Source of the DNA: Pseudomonas sp.
GTDB lineage: Bacteria; Pseudomonadota; Gammaproteobacteria; Pseudomonadales; Pseudomonadaceae
Assembly: GCA_016763285.1 (NCBI GenBank)
Contig: JAESUC010000129.1
Span: 1-34,793, forward strand
Direction of reading: 5' to 3'
Length of the DNA: 34,793 nucleotides
The notes beneath the pieces are model-generated. The model was not told the origin of the DNA and did not search any database. It saw nothing but the letters and a program-made list of their open reading frames with translations. Positions 14,956-23,843 of the stretch are shown here, piece after piece (within the stretch, counting starts at the first letter, position 1; every line of letters starts with the position of its first letter). The translations under genes were made by a program, and so were the position numbers.

Positions 14956-15519
14956 ATGATGCTCGCTCCGCTGGCGCTGGTGTACGGTGCCCCCGGCACA
15001 CTGCTGTTGCGCAACATGCCCGTTGTTGGTGCACGCAGGCTGATGGGGCTTGCCGGATGGCGCTCTGTGCGCGTTCTGATTCACCCGGTGACTGCGGCGT
15101 TTCTGAATGTCGGGGCCATGTATGTTCTCTATCTGACGCCCGCCTTCGCCTATACCCAGGAGAGCCCCGCGGCACATCTGTTTGTGCATGTGCATTTCCT
15201 GGTGGCGGGCTACCTGTTTGTCTGGTCCATCGCTGGCCCTGATCCGGCACCCCAGCGGCCATCCTTGCGTTTGCGCCTGCTGGTGTTATTGCTGGCGGGG
15301 GCAGCGCATGGCGTTCTGGGCAAGCTGATGTATGGCTATGGTTACCCCCGGGGTGTTGCGGCCAGCCCTGCAGAAATCCGCGACGCTGCTCAGTGGATGT
15401 ATTACGGTGGTGATCTGGCAGGTTTGTTGCTTGCCGTTATGTTCTTCGCCATCTGGTTCGCGCGGCCACATCAGCTCTTCACCAGGGGCAGACCCGGGTA
15501 CCCGGGCGTGGCTCGCTAA
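14956..15519 (+). pseudogene. CtaG (Caa3-type cytochrome oxidase assembly)-like gene, N-terminal half missing
   Basis: The 187 or so codons encode membrane segments of the Caa3_CtaG family: MMLAPLALVYGAPGTLLLR, HPVTAAFLNVGAMYVLYLTP, HLFVHVHFLVAGYLFVWSIA, the H/Y-rich stretch AAQWMYYGGDLAGLLLAVMF and a final helix before FARP. Full proteins are near 270-300 residues and have the QHM motif just before the point where this frame starts; that segment and the first helices are not found upstream. The frame is open to a TTG at 14896 but those extra residues are not CtaG-like. I see no ribosome-binding site. It may be a 5'-deleted relic, or a short divergent protein; no oxidase genes are nearby. Confidence 0.55.
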
Positions 15520-15575
15520 CCCGTCTGACGCCCCGGCTCACGCAGGGGCCGCTGGTACATCACACGGAGGTTCCA

Positions 15576-17018
15576 TTGATCCTACGCAACGCAGTGCAAC
15601 TCATCTGTTACCCCAACCGCATCGGCAACAATCTGCAGGACCTGCACACCGCGATTGATCGGCATCTGTCGGATGCGATCGGCGGCATTCATATCCTGCC
15701 GTTCTTTCCTTCCAATGCCGATGGCGGGTTCTCGCCACTGACCCACAAGGAGGTCGATCCGGCGTTCGGCACCTGGGAGGACATCGAGCGACTGGCCAGC
15801 GAATACGATATCTGTTCGGACCTGACCGTAAATCATATTTCCGATGAGTCGGAGCAGTTCAAGGATTTTGTACAGCGGGGGTTCGACTCACCGTTCGCCG
15901 AGCTCTTTGTCCATGTCGACCGTTTTGGTGAGATCACGCCGGATGATCTGGCCAAGATTCATATTCGCAAGGAAAAGGAGCCCTTCCGGGAGGTGACCTT
16001 TGCCGATGGCACCACCAGTCGCGTCTGGTGCACCTTTACCGAACGCCAGATCGATCTCAATTACGAGGCGGACATTACCTACCGGTTGATGGAAGAGTAC
16101 ATCCAGTTTCTCACCAGCAAGGGCGTCAAGCTGCTGCGCCTGGATGCCTTCGGTTACACCACCAAGCAGATCGGCACCAGCTGCTTCCTGGTCGAGCCGA
16201 ATGTGTACCGGATACTCGAATGGGTCAACGAGACAGCCGCGCGTAATGGTGCCGAGTGCCTGCCGGAGGTGCACGACCACACCAGCTTCCAGTACGCGAT
16301 CAGCCGCCGCAACATGCATCCCTATGCCTTCGCCTTGCCGCCGCTGATGCTTTACACGCTGCTTGATAACAACAGCGTGTATCTGAAGAACTGGTTGCGC
16401 ATGTGCCCGCGCAACAGCATCACGGTGCTGGATACCCATGACGGCATCTGTATTCCGGATGTAGAAGGGGTGTTACCCGATGACAGGATCAAGGAGCTGA
16501 TCGACAACATCAATGCCCGCAGCGCGGACCCGATCCTGCGCCGCTCCGCGGCCCGGGTGAACAGCGTGGGCGCCATCTATCAGCTCACCTGTACCTTCTA
16601 CGATGCGTTGATGAACAACGACGACAGCTATATCGCCGCACGTGCCATCCAGTTCTTCACGCCGGGCATTCCCCAGGTCTACTACGTGGGTCTGCTCGCC
16701 GGGTGTAATGACGAAGAGCTGATGAACGCGACCGGCGAGCTGCGCGACATCAACCGGCACTACTACAGCCTGGATGAAATGGATGAGGCGATCGAGCAGC
16801 CGGTGGTGCAACGGCTGCTGAAGCTCATGCGTTTTCGCAGCAACTATCCGGCGTTCGACGGTCGCTTCGAGCTCAACTATTCTAACGACTCCAGCGTGGC
16901 GATGGCCTGGCGGCATGGCGATCACTACTGCCACCTGCTGGTGGATCTGAATTTCAAGACGGCGCGCATTACCTACCTGGATGAGGACGATCTCAGCGAG
17001 AAGCTGTTTACCTGTTGA
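15576..17018 (+). CDS. GH13_18 phosphorylase: glucosylglycerol or sucrose phosphorylase
   Basis: A 480-residue cytoplasmic retaining phosphorylase of glycoside hydrolase family 13 subfamily 18. It opens with NAVQLICYPNRIGNNLQDLH and then GGIHILPFFPSNADGGFSPL. The nucleophile Asp is in LLRLDAFGYTTKQIG, the acid/base Glu in ECLPEVHDH, and the stabiliser in VLDTHDGICIPD, followed by FFTPGIPQVYYVGLLAG. Classical sucrose phosphorylases are about 490-505 residues and read HDGIG; the length of 480 and DGICIPDVEG are closer to my memory of Marinobacter glucosylglycerol phosphorylase. That enzyme degrades the osmolyte 2-O-alpha-glucosylglycerol with phosphate. The start is TTG (15576) with GGAGG five bases upstream. 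No sugar transporter or regulator flanks it. Confidence 0.88.
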   Translation: MILRNAVQLICYPNRIGNNLQDLHTAIDRHLSDAIGGIHILPFFPSNADGGFSPLTHKEVDPAFGTWEDIERLASEYDICSDLTVNHISDESEQFKDFVQRGFDSPFAELFVHVDRFGEITPDDLAKIHIRKEKEPFREVTFADGTTSRVWCTFTERQIDLNYEADITYRLMEEYIQFLTSKGVKLLRLDAFGYTTKQIGTSCFLVEPNVYRILEWVNETAARNGAECLPEVHDHTSFQYAISRRNMHPYAFALPPLMLYTLLDNNSVYLKNWLRMCPRNSITVLDTHDGICIPDVEGVLPDDRIKELIDNINARSADPILRRSAARVNSVGAIYQLTCTFYDALMNNDDSYIAARAIQFFTPGIPQVYYVGLLAGCNDEELMNATGELRDINRHYYSLDEMDEAIEQPVVQRLLKLMRFRSNYPAFDGRFELNYSNDSSVAMAWRHGDHYCHLLVDLNFKTARITYLDEDDLSEKLFTC

Positions 17019-17029
17019 TCACCCTGCCG

Positions 17030-17045
17030 GGCCGCTCGCGCGGCC
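17030..17045. terminator. Weak hairpin between convergent genes
   Basis: GGCCGC (17030-17035) pairs with GCGGCC (17040-17045) around TCGC, between the phosphorylase stop and the end of the sensor kinase gene. There is no T run on either side, so termination is uncertain. Confidence 0.35.
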
Positions 17046-17076
17046 ATCAGTAAAGCAGGCCTCTGCGCCTCGATGC

Positions 17077-19899
17077 TCAGCCTTCGGCTGCAGAAACAGG
17101 CGGACGGGCATCTGTCTCGGCCAGTTCGCGGCGAGCGTTCTCGACCAGCTCATCCGTAGCTCGATTTAGGTCGTGCACGTCTTCGTTGGGCACCGGTAGC
17201 TGCTCCTTGAGCATATCGTCGATATGCAGCACCTTGCGGTACACGGGGTGGTCGGTCCCGAAATAGGCAAGTTGGCCCTTGAGGGTATGAATGCTGCGCT
17301 GCAGGCTTTGAATGTCATCTTCGGCCATCGACTGCCGGACACTCTCCCACAGGCTGTCGTTATGCTCGACCAGCAGTTCGAGGAAGTGTCTGATCAGGCT
17401 CATGTTGCCGTCCATTTTTTCCTGAAGGGAGGCATTGATGACTGATTCGGATGGGCGCGACAGGAAAGGCGCCGCGTGGAGCGACAGTTCCTCCCGACGA
17501 CGCTGCAGCAGTTCAACCAGCTCAGCCAGCGTTACCGGTTTGGCGATGTATCCGTCAAATCCCCGGGCCATGATGGCCTGGCGCTCAGCTCCGCCGTCGA
17601 GGGCGGTGCAGGCAATCATTGCCGGTTGCGTCGGACTGTTTCGAGTCAGGTCGCGGAAACGTTCGAGAAATTCGAAACCGTCCATTCCCGGCATACGGAT
17701 ATCGACAAAGGCGATTGCAATGTCCTGGCTGTCCTGACGTTCCAGCGCCTGCTGTGCCGAGCTGGCCAGCCGCACGTCCGTGGCACCCAGGCTTGCCAGC
17801 AGACTTTGCATCACGCGCAGGTTGGTCTCGTTATCGTCTATCACCAGTATCGGACCGGTATCGGTAAAGTCAGCTTCCTCGATCAGCCTGGCACTCTGCG
17901 CCCTTGCATTGGCCAGCGGCTCCGTCGGCGCCATGGCAATCTCGAAAGCGAAGCAGCTGCCTTCCCCTACCGTGCTCTCAAGCATCAGTCGGCTATTCAT
18001 CCGCCGCAAAATTTGACGCGAAATCGAAAGGCCGAGACCGGCGCCCGCCTCCGGAGCGTCCAGGTGACTGAAGCGGCGGAATATACGCTGTTTATCTTCC
18101 TGCCTGATGCCTGGGCCGGTGTCGCTGATGCTGAACTTCAGGCTAACCAGCTGATCGTCCGCCGGAGCGGAGACACAGCTCAACTGGACATAGCCCTCGA
18201 GGGTGAATTTGATCGCGTTGCCGACCAGATTCATCAGCACCTGACGCAACCGCTTGGCGTCGCCATTGAACCAGCGCCCGGCCAGAGCCTCATCTACGTG
18301 CAGACGGAGCTGGAGTCCTTTTGTCGCAGCGCTGGTTTCGAACAGGGTGAAAACCTCCTGCAAGACCTCGTCGGGACTGAAGGGGTCAGGATGTATGTCG
18401 AGAATGCCTGCCTCGAGGGCTGACAGATCTATCATCTCATTGAGCAGGTTGAGCAGATGCTCTCCTGACCGATGCAGTATGTTGATGTCCTGACGAAATG
18501 CCTCCGGCACGCTGCGACCCAGATATTGGGCGATACCCAGAATGCCATTGAGTGGTGTACGTATCTCGTGGCTCACGTTGGCAAGAAAGCGGGTTTTCAT
18601 CTGGCTTATACGCTCGGCTTCAGCGTGGGCGTTGCGCATTGCCTGCTCCTGCGCCTTGCGCAGGGTAATGTCGGTTTGCACCGCGATGAAGTGGGTCAGT
18701 TTTCCGTTCTGGTCATGGGCCGGCTGAATATCCAGCTCCTGCCAGTACTTCCTGCCATCCTTGGCGTAGTTGAGTATTTCCTGGCGCAAGCCGCGCCCGT
18801 TACGCAAATGCTCGCCGATTCGCACCACCGCTTCAGGGTCCGTTTCTTCGCCTTGGAGAAAACTGCCTGGGCGCCGGCCCAGCACTTCACCTAGCGCGTA
18901 GCCGGTAATGCTTTCAAAGCTGGGGTTGACCCATTCTATTTGCCCTGCCGCATCGGTGATGATGACCGGATTCTGGGTAATGGAGGCCACCTTTTCCAGC
19001 AGACTGGCTCTGAATGAGGCCTCGCTGGCCTCCTGGCGTGCCCGATGTATGTCTGCCTGATCGTCGATCACGACCAACAGCTTGCGCCGCGAGCCCGGCG
19101 GCGCTTCAGCCGAGTCCGGAATCAGCTGCACATTCGCAATGGATACATCGCCCTGGGGGAAAACCACCCGGGTGTTGCTCCAGCGTCTGGGCTGGTCCGA
19201 GCCATCCTGTACGAGGTCTAGCAGGTCGGCGTTGTCCACGTCCGGCAATAGGTGGCGCAGCATCTCGAGGGCATCTGCGTCACCGCCGATATAGTGCTGA
19301 TCCCATGCTGCGTTGGTAAAGACGTTAATGCCGCTGTCCAGATCCAGCAGGCTGACCATCAGGTCGCAGCGTGCAAACAGCTGCGCCAGCCAGGCATTTA
19401 TCTGTTGTCTGTGACGCTGCTCGATCAGTTTGACCGTTTGCCGCCCGAGCATAGTCAGCATCTCCCGCTGATAGGCGGTAATTTCTGCTGGCTTCTGACC
19501 CAATGCGCACAGCGCGCCGACTCTTGCCCCGGAACTCAGGCGAAGCGGTACGCCGGCGTAGAAACGTATCCGCGTCTCACCTGCCACCAGAGGGATGTTT
19601 GCAGCGCGAGGATCTGTCAGGGTGTCGGGGATTACCAGTATGTCGTCGCTGGCGATGGTGTACGTGCAGATCGATTCGTCCCGACGGGTCTCGCATACGT
19701 CGAGTTTGCCCTCCAACGCCTTGAACCACTGTCGTGAGTGATCGATCAGCGTAATCGCAGCGAAAGGCGTATCGAACACCAGCGCCAGCATTCTCGCTAT
19801 ATCATCAAATTCCTGCTCGGGAGGCGTATCCAGTATGCCGATACGATAGAGCTGGATAAGACGCTCTGATTCGTCGAGATGGGGGGCTGAAACAATCAT
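17077..19899 (-). CDS. Hybrid sensor histidine kinase, GAF-PAS-HisKA-HATPase-REC-HPt
   Basis: A 940-residue soluble multi-step phosphorelay sensor. A GAF domain (about 20-165) has ITLIDHSRQWFKALEG and FYAGVPLRLSSGARVGALCA. A divergent middle region follows, then a PAS domain (about 300-420) with VIITDAAGQIEWVNPSF, GRRPGSFLQGEETDPE and HFIAVQTDIT. The kinase core has the phospho-acceptor His in FLANVSHEIRTPLNGILG, the N box NLVGNAIKFT, DTGPGI and GAGLGLSISRQ. The receiver has VIDDNE, phospho-Asp in FVDIRMPGMDG and Lys in IAKPVTL. The HPt domain has its His in RSIHTLKGQLAYFG. There are no membrane segments, so the signal is cytoplasmic. The ATG at 19899 has only a poor ribosome-binding site. 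No cognate response regulator is adjacent. Confidence 0.92.
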   Translation of the reverse strand: MIVSAPHLDESERLIQLYRIGILDTPPEQEFDDIARMLALVFDTPFAAITLIDHSRQWFKALEGKLDVCETRRDESICTYTIASDDILVIPDTLTDPRAANIPLVAGETRIRFYAGVPLRLSSGARVGALCALGQKPAEITAYQREMLTMLGRQTVKLIEQRHRQQINAWLAQLFARCDLMVSLLDLDSGINVFTNAAWDQHYIGGDADALEMLRHLLPDVDNADLLDLVQDGSDQPRRWSNTRVVFPQGDVSIANVQLIPDSAEAPPGSRRKLLVVIDDQADIHRARQEASEASFRASLLEKVASITQNPVIITDAAGQIEWVNPSFESITGYALGEVLGRRPGSFLQGEETDPEAVVRIGEHLRNGRGLRQEILNYAKDGRKYWQELDIQPAHDQNGKLTHFIAVQTDITLRKAQEQAMRNAHAEAERISQMKTRFLANVSHEIRTPLNGILGIAQYLGRSVPEAFRQDINILHRSGEHLLNLLNEMIDLSALEAGILDIHPDPFSPDEVLQEVFTLFETSAATKGLQLRLHVDEALAGRWFNGDAKRLRQVLMNLVGNAIKFTLEGYVQLSCVSAPADDQLVSLKFSISDTGPGIRQEDKQRIFRRFSHLDAPEAGAGLGLSISRQILRRMNSRLMLESTVGEGSCFAFEIAMAPTEPLANARAQSARLIEEADFTDTGPILVIDDNETNLRVMQSLLASLGATDVRLASSAQQALERQDSQDIAIAFVDIRMPGMDGFEFLERFRDLTRNSPTQPAMIACTALDGGAERQAIMARGFDGYIAKPVTLAELVELLQRRREELSLHAAPFLSRPSESVINASLQEKMDGNMSLIRHFLELLVEHNDSLWESVRQSMAEDDIQSLQRSIHTLKGQLAYFGTDHPVYRKVLHIDDMLKEQLPVPNEDVHDLNRATDELVENARRELAETDARPPVSAAEG

Positions 19900-20008
19900 G
19901 TAGGGGCTTTCGCTGATCGATTTTTATGGGTAGACACATCTTTTTACCATGTTTGCTATCGCTGTTCATCGATCAGGCGCCAACGCCTGCTTTCGCGGAT
20001 ACCTTCTC

Positions 20009-20037
20009 GGGCTCAGGAAAGGGAGCGCCCTGAGCCC
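20009..20037. terminator. Inverted repeat at the end of the LysR gene
   Basis: GGGCTCAGG (20009-20017) pairs perfectly with CCTGAGCCC (20029-20037) across an 11-base loop and overlaps the LysR stop codon. No T run follows in either direction, so it is at best a Rho-assisted or mRNA-end structure. Confidence 0.4.
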
Positions 20038-20933
20038 AGCAATGGCGGCTTGTCTTCCAGCATCTGCAAACGCATCGCCTGCGCGGCGGGTGACAGCGAG
20101 TGTCCGGCGCGGCTGACCAGACCGTAGGCCGAATGCTGGTCGAAGCTGCCATCTTTCATCGGCAGCACGACCAGGCGGCCCGCGCTGACGTCTTCGGCCA
20201 CCACATCCCGGAAAGCCATGCTGATCACGTTGCTCTGGGCCACCATTGTCTTGAGTACCATGAAGTTGTCGCACTGGATGCTGACCGGGTGTTCCATGCC
20301 GGTGAGCTGACTGAGCTCCTGTGCGATCTCCCCGGGCATCTGGGTCGTGGCGAGCGGAAAGTCCACCAAGTCCTTCATGGTGAGGTCATTGCGCCTTGCC
20401 AGGGGGTGCTCCGGCCGGCAGAAGATGACGCCGCTGTAGTTTCCCAGCGCCTCGATGTGCAGCGCCGGATCCGCTTCCAGATCCCGCACGTCGGCGACAA
20501 ACAGCTCCAGTTCGTCACGCAACAGGCGCTCGCGCAATCCCAGCCAGTTGTCGATGATCAGGTTCACCCGCACCCGTGGCCATTTGCTGACCATGCGTCC
20601 GAGGGCCTGGGGCACCAGGCGTGCGGCAGGATAGGGGCCGCTACCAAGCAGCAGCTCCCCGCTTTCCAGGTTGGCCAGTTGGCTGACCGCATTTTTCAGC
20701 GCCTGGCTGCCGGCCAGCAGGCGCTGGGCATGCTCCAGCACCAGTTGCCCGTGTACAGTCAGGCTGATGCCGCGACTGTGGCGGTCCAGTAACCGGCAGT
20801 CCAGACTGGCCTCCAGCGCCTGGATACTGCGGCTTAGCGCTGGCTGACTCAGATGCACGGCATCGGCAGCGCGGGCAAAGTTGCCATGCTCCACCAGGGC
20901 GGTGAAATGGCGTAGCTGCTGCAGGTTTGTCAT
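20013..20933 (-). CDS. LysR-family regulator, divergent from the sulfatase
   Basis: A 306-residue LTTR. The N-terminal helix-turn-helix is classical: LQQLRHFTALVEHGNFARAA, DAVHLSQPALSRSIQALE, DRHSRGISLTVHGQLVL. The substrate-binding domain follows from about residue 90 (GELLLGSGPYPAARLVPQAL, FCRPEHPLARR, VLKTMVAQSNVISMAF). GGAGG is five bases before the ATG. It is transcribed away from the sulfatase gene across 117 bp, the usual LTTR arrangement, so it probably activates or represses the sulfatase in response to a sulfate ester, its alcohol, or sulfate status. The target is inferred from position only. Confidence 0.9.
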   Translation of the reverse strand: MTNLQQLRHFTALVEHGNFARAADAVHLSQPALSRSIQALEASLDCRLLDRHSRGISLTVHGQLVLEHAQRLLAGSQALKNAVSQLANLESGELLLGSGPYPAARLVPQALGRMVSKWPRVRVNLIIDNWLGLRERLLRDELELFVADVRDLEADPALHIEALGNYSGVIFCRPEHPLARRNDLTMKDLVDFPLATTQMPGEIAQELSQLTGMEHPVSIQCDNFMVLKTMVAQSNVISMAFRDVVAEDVSAGRLVVLPMKDGSFDQHSAYGLVSRAGHSLSPAAQAMRLQMLEDKPPLLGSGRSLS

Positions 20934-20964
20934 GCGTCCTCCGCATCGGTTCTGGCTGAAAATT

Positions 20965-20979
20965 GCATTGGAATTATGC
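20965..20979. promoter_or_regulatory. Candidate LysR binding site
   Basis: GCAT (20965-20968) and ATGC (20976-20979) form an inverted repeat around TGGAATT, midway between the divergent LysR and sulfatase genes. LTTR sites are interrupted dyads in this location, though the strict T-N11-A form is not perfect here. Confidence 0.35.
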
Positions 20980-21050
20980 GGCGACTTTTGTCAGCCTGCC
21001 AGGGTCTTCTCCAAAACAACAATCCGCGCTCAAGGCGCAAGGGGTAACAG

Positions 21051-22787
21051 ATGAAACGACGGGACCTGCTGAAGTGGGCTGGCGCATTGTCCGCCGGCAG
21101 CCTGGCACCTTCTATTGCCGCGCGGGCGGCGATGGGCGCGGAGCAGTCATCAGCCAAGGGTGCCAAGCCCGCGCGCGCCGGGAAGCTGAACATTCTGCTG
21201 ATCGTGACGGATCAGGAGCGGGCCTTCATTGATCTGCCCAGCGTGGTGCACCTGCCAGGCCATGAGCGTCTGCTCGCCTCCGGCGTCAGTCTGAACAACT
21301 TTCACGTCAATACCACCCCCTGCTCGCCCTCGCGCTCGGTGATGTTCACCGGCCAACATACCCAGCAGACCGGCGTGATCGCCAATCTGGGCCTGCCGCC
21401 GTTCAACGAATTGGCCAGCAGTGTGCCGACCCTGGGCCACATGTTGCGCGAGCAGGGGTATCACACCGCTTACAAGGGCAAGTGGCACCTGTCGCATATT
21501 GCCGAGTCTAGCGATCTGACCTACGGCCAGGTCGAGACCACCACCGATGCGTTGCTGCCTTACGGCTTCGCGGATTTCAATCTCAACGGCGACCCCCACG
21601 GCTCGCACCTGAGCGGTTTCATCTTCGACAAGGTGACCGCCAGTGACACGGTTGGCTGGCTGCACGATCACCGGGATGATCAGCAGCCCTGGTTCCTGGC
21701 GGTCAATTTCGTCAACCCGCACGACATCATGTTCTACAGCTCGGGGCCGGAGCAGAAGAACACCCGGCTGCGGGAAAACTACCTGGGGCCGATTTCGGCG
21801 GGCCCGAAAACCGGTGTCTATGCCAAGCAGTGGGACGTCCCTTTACCGAAAAGCTTCTATGCCGATGACCTCAGCACCAAGCCCTGGGCGCATCGCACCG
21901 ATGTGGAAATATGCAATCAGGTCTACGGTCACATCGCCCCGGATGACGAGCAGGCCTGGCAGGGATTGCAGAGCTATTATCTGAACTGCATCCGCGACGT
22001 GGATCAGTCGATTGACCAGGTCCTCGGTGCGCTCAAGGCCAGTGGTCGCGACCAGGACACTATCGTCATCCTCACCGCCGACCACGGTGAAATGGCCGGC
22101 GCGCACAAGCTGCGGCAGAAAGGCCCGCACATGTACAAGGAGAACACGCGGGTCAACTTCATTGTGCGGCATCCGGACGTGGCGCAGGCGCGCAGCACTC
22201 CGGCACTGGGATCGACGGTGGATATCGTGCCTACCGTTCTCGAGCTGGCCGGTGTAACGCCGCAGGAGCAGGCCGAGCGTTATCCGCAACTGGCCGGGGT
22301 GAGTCTGGCGCCGAGTCTGGGCAGCACGGCTATGCGCTCGCAACGTGACGAGCGAGGTCATCTGTTCAACTACGGTGTGGTGATGTATCTGGACCCCGAA
22401 TTCAGCGAAGCGGTCATGACCAACGCCGACAAGGTCACGCCCTGGGCGATCATCCGCGAGTCCCTGCGGCAGGGGCAGCTGGGCCCGTCGCGCGACAACC
22501 GGGCGCTGTTCCGCGGGATTCACGATGGCCGCTACAAGTTTGCCCGCTACTTCGCCCCCAGCGATCACCACACTCCCGAGGGGCTGGATGAGCTGATGCG
22601 GCGCAATGATCTGGAGCTGTATGACACCCAGGCCGACCCGGATGAGCTGAACAATCTGGCCACCGATGCAACGGCGCACCGGGATCTGATCATCGGCCTC
22701 AACCAGCGTCTCAATGGACTGGTCAAGACCGAGGTGGGCGTGGATGACGGACGTGAACATCCGGGGCCCACGTTCATGTACAGCTAG
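21051..22787 (+). CDS. Tat-exported Cys-type (class I) sulfatase
   Basis: A 578-residue sulfatase of the alkaline-phosphatase superfamily. The N-terminus MKRRDLLKWAGALSAGSLAP has a twin-arginine signal with A-rich cleavage region, so it is exported folded to the periplasm. Metal-binding LIVTDQERA opens the catalytic domain. The active-site Cys is in TTPCSPSRSVMFTGQ (CxPSR), to be oxidised to formylglycine. GKWHL and TADHGEMAGAHKLRQKG give further catalytic and metal residues. A formylglycine-generating enzyme is required but not in the window. AAGGGG precedes the ATG. The divergent LysR gene probably regulates it. Overall pattern is arylsulfatase/choline-sulfatase-like; the substrate cannot be read from sequence. 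It is longer than minimal sulfatases, with inserts around 230-300. Confidence 0.9.
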   Translation: MKRRDLLKWAGALSAGSLAPSIAARAAMGAEQSSAKGAKPARAGKLNILLIVTDQERAFIDLPSVVHLPGHERLLASGVSLNNFHVNTTPCSPSRSVMFTGQHTQQTGVIANLGLPPFNELASSVPTLGHMLREQGYHTAYKGKWHLSHIAESSDLTYGQVETTTDALLPYGFADFNLNGDPHGSHLSGFIFDKVTASDTVGWLHDHRDDQQPWFLAVNFVNPHDIMFYSSGPEQKNTRLRENYLGPISAGPKTGVYAKQWDVPLPKSFYADDLSTKPWAHRTDVEICNQVYGHIAPDDEQAWQGLQSYYLNCIRDVDQSIDQVLGALKASGRDQDTIVILTADHGEMAGAHKLRQKGPHMYKENTRVNFIVRHPDVAQARSTPALGSTVDIVPTVLELAGVTPQEQAERYPQLAGVSLAPSLGSTAMRSQRDERGHLFNYGVVMYLDPEFSEAVMTNADKVTPWAIIRESLRQGQLGPSRDNRALFRGIHDGRYKFARYFAPSDHHTPEGLDELMRRNDLELYDTQADPDELNNLATDATAHRDLIIGLNQRLNGLVKTEVGVDDGREHPGPTFMYS

Positions 22788-22800
22788 CGGGCGGCGGCGA

Positions 22801-23646
22801 TCAGATCTTCAGCGTGTTCAGCTGCTCGCGCAGAACGTCCGGTATCGGCGCGGGGCGACTGCTGGCCTGGTCAATGACCACCATGACACTGTTGGCTACC
22901 GCCTGCAGGCCGTGCTCACTGGTAGCGCACCCGGTGAAAACGAAGGAGCTGTTGCCGATACGGTTGATGCCGGCGCGCAGATCGACCGGCTTCCAGCCGG
23001 CACGAAAGTGCAGGTAACTGACGTCCATCGAGGCAATCAGAATGCCCAGTCCGCCGAGATCCAGGTGCCGGATAGCGCCGAAACGGGCCTGCTCCATATA
23101 GCGGGCCAGTGCTGCTTCGCTGCGCTGGCTGTCGGCATCCAGGTCGGCGTAGCGCGTGGTCAGCTGCTGGGTAACCGGGAAGTTGATGACGCTGCTGACC
23201 CTGTCCACGTAGTCCGCCGCCGGCAAGGCCTCGGCATCGCCCTCGGCCACTGATTGCAGGCGCTCGCGTGTGGCTGCTGGAAGCTCGACGCGCTGACCAT
23301 TCTGGTAAGCGCCCATCAGTGCCTGCTGCGTACCGACATGTTCGCCGTTCTGGAACAGATCACTGCGTACGCGGTAGCTGTCAGTGTCACAGGCCTGCAC
23401 CCGGATCTCGGCCTTGACGTCGCTGCCATACCAGGTCACCCGCCGGAAATCCGTGATGCAGCGCAGGGGGCGCAGACGCACGTCATCCGAGAACCAGGCG
23501 TCGGCTCCAAAGAGCTCAAGGTGGGCCAGCACCCTGGCTTCCTGATGCAGCTGATAGATACGCGAGTTGTTCACATGGCGCCAGGTGTCCAGATCGGTGA
23601 AGCGCGGGGTGAGGCTGCAGTGAAAAAAAGCTGATGTGTCGGTCAT
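22801..23646 (-). CDS. Double-hotdog acyl-CoA thioesterase-like protein
   Basis: A 281-residue protein made of two tandem 4HBT hotdog domains. The first contains RFTDLDTWRHVNNSRIYQLH, like 4-hydroxybenzoyl-CoA thioesterases with the catalytic-region Asp. The second has TRYADLDADSQRSEAALARY and then FGAIRHLDLGGLGILIASMD. Such enzymes hydrolyse acyl-CoA or aryl-CoA thioesters in the cytoplasm. The second motif lacks the H-x-N of the first, so the two sites may differ in activity. It converges on the sulfatase gene with a 13-bp gap and seems unrelated to it. The ribosome-binding site at ATG 23646 is poor, with AGAGGAA about 15 bases upstream. Substrate unknown. Confidence 0.8.
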   Translation of the reverse strand: MTDTSAFFHCSLTPRFTDLDTWRHVNNSRIYQLHQEARVLAHLELFGADAWFSDDVRLRPLRCITDFRRVTWYGSDVKAEIRVQACDTDSYRVRSDLFQNGEHVGTQQALMGAYQNGQRVELPAATRERLQSVAEGDAEALPAADYVDRVSSVINFPVTQQLTTRYADLDADSQRSEAALARYMEQARFGAIRHLDLGGLGILIASMDVSYLHFRAGWKPVDLRAGINRIGNSSFVFTGCATSEHGLQAVANSVMVVIDQASSRPAPIPDVLREQLNTLKI

Positions 23647-23843
23647 GGCGCCGCTGTGTTCCTCTGGGTTGTCGAACAGCCATCAAGGATCGGCATTTGC
23701 CCGGCTAATCGCAAGGTGGCACAGCCATGATAGGCAGCGTAAATGAATGATCATCGGGCCGATGCCAATGCGCCATGGCTGACAGGTCCCTTGCAATGGC
23801 CTACAGTTCTGCTGATTCCCGTCACTGGTCAAGGAAACAACGC

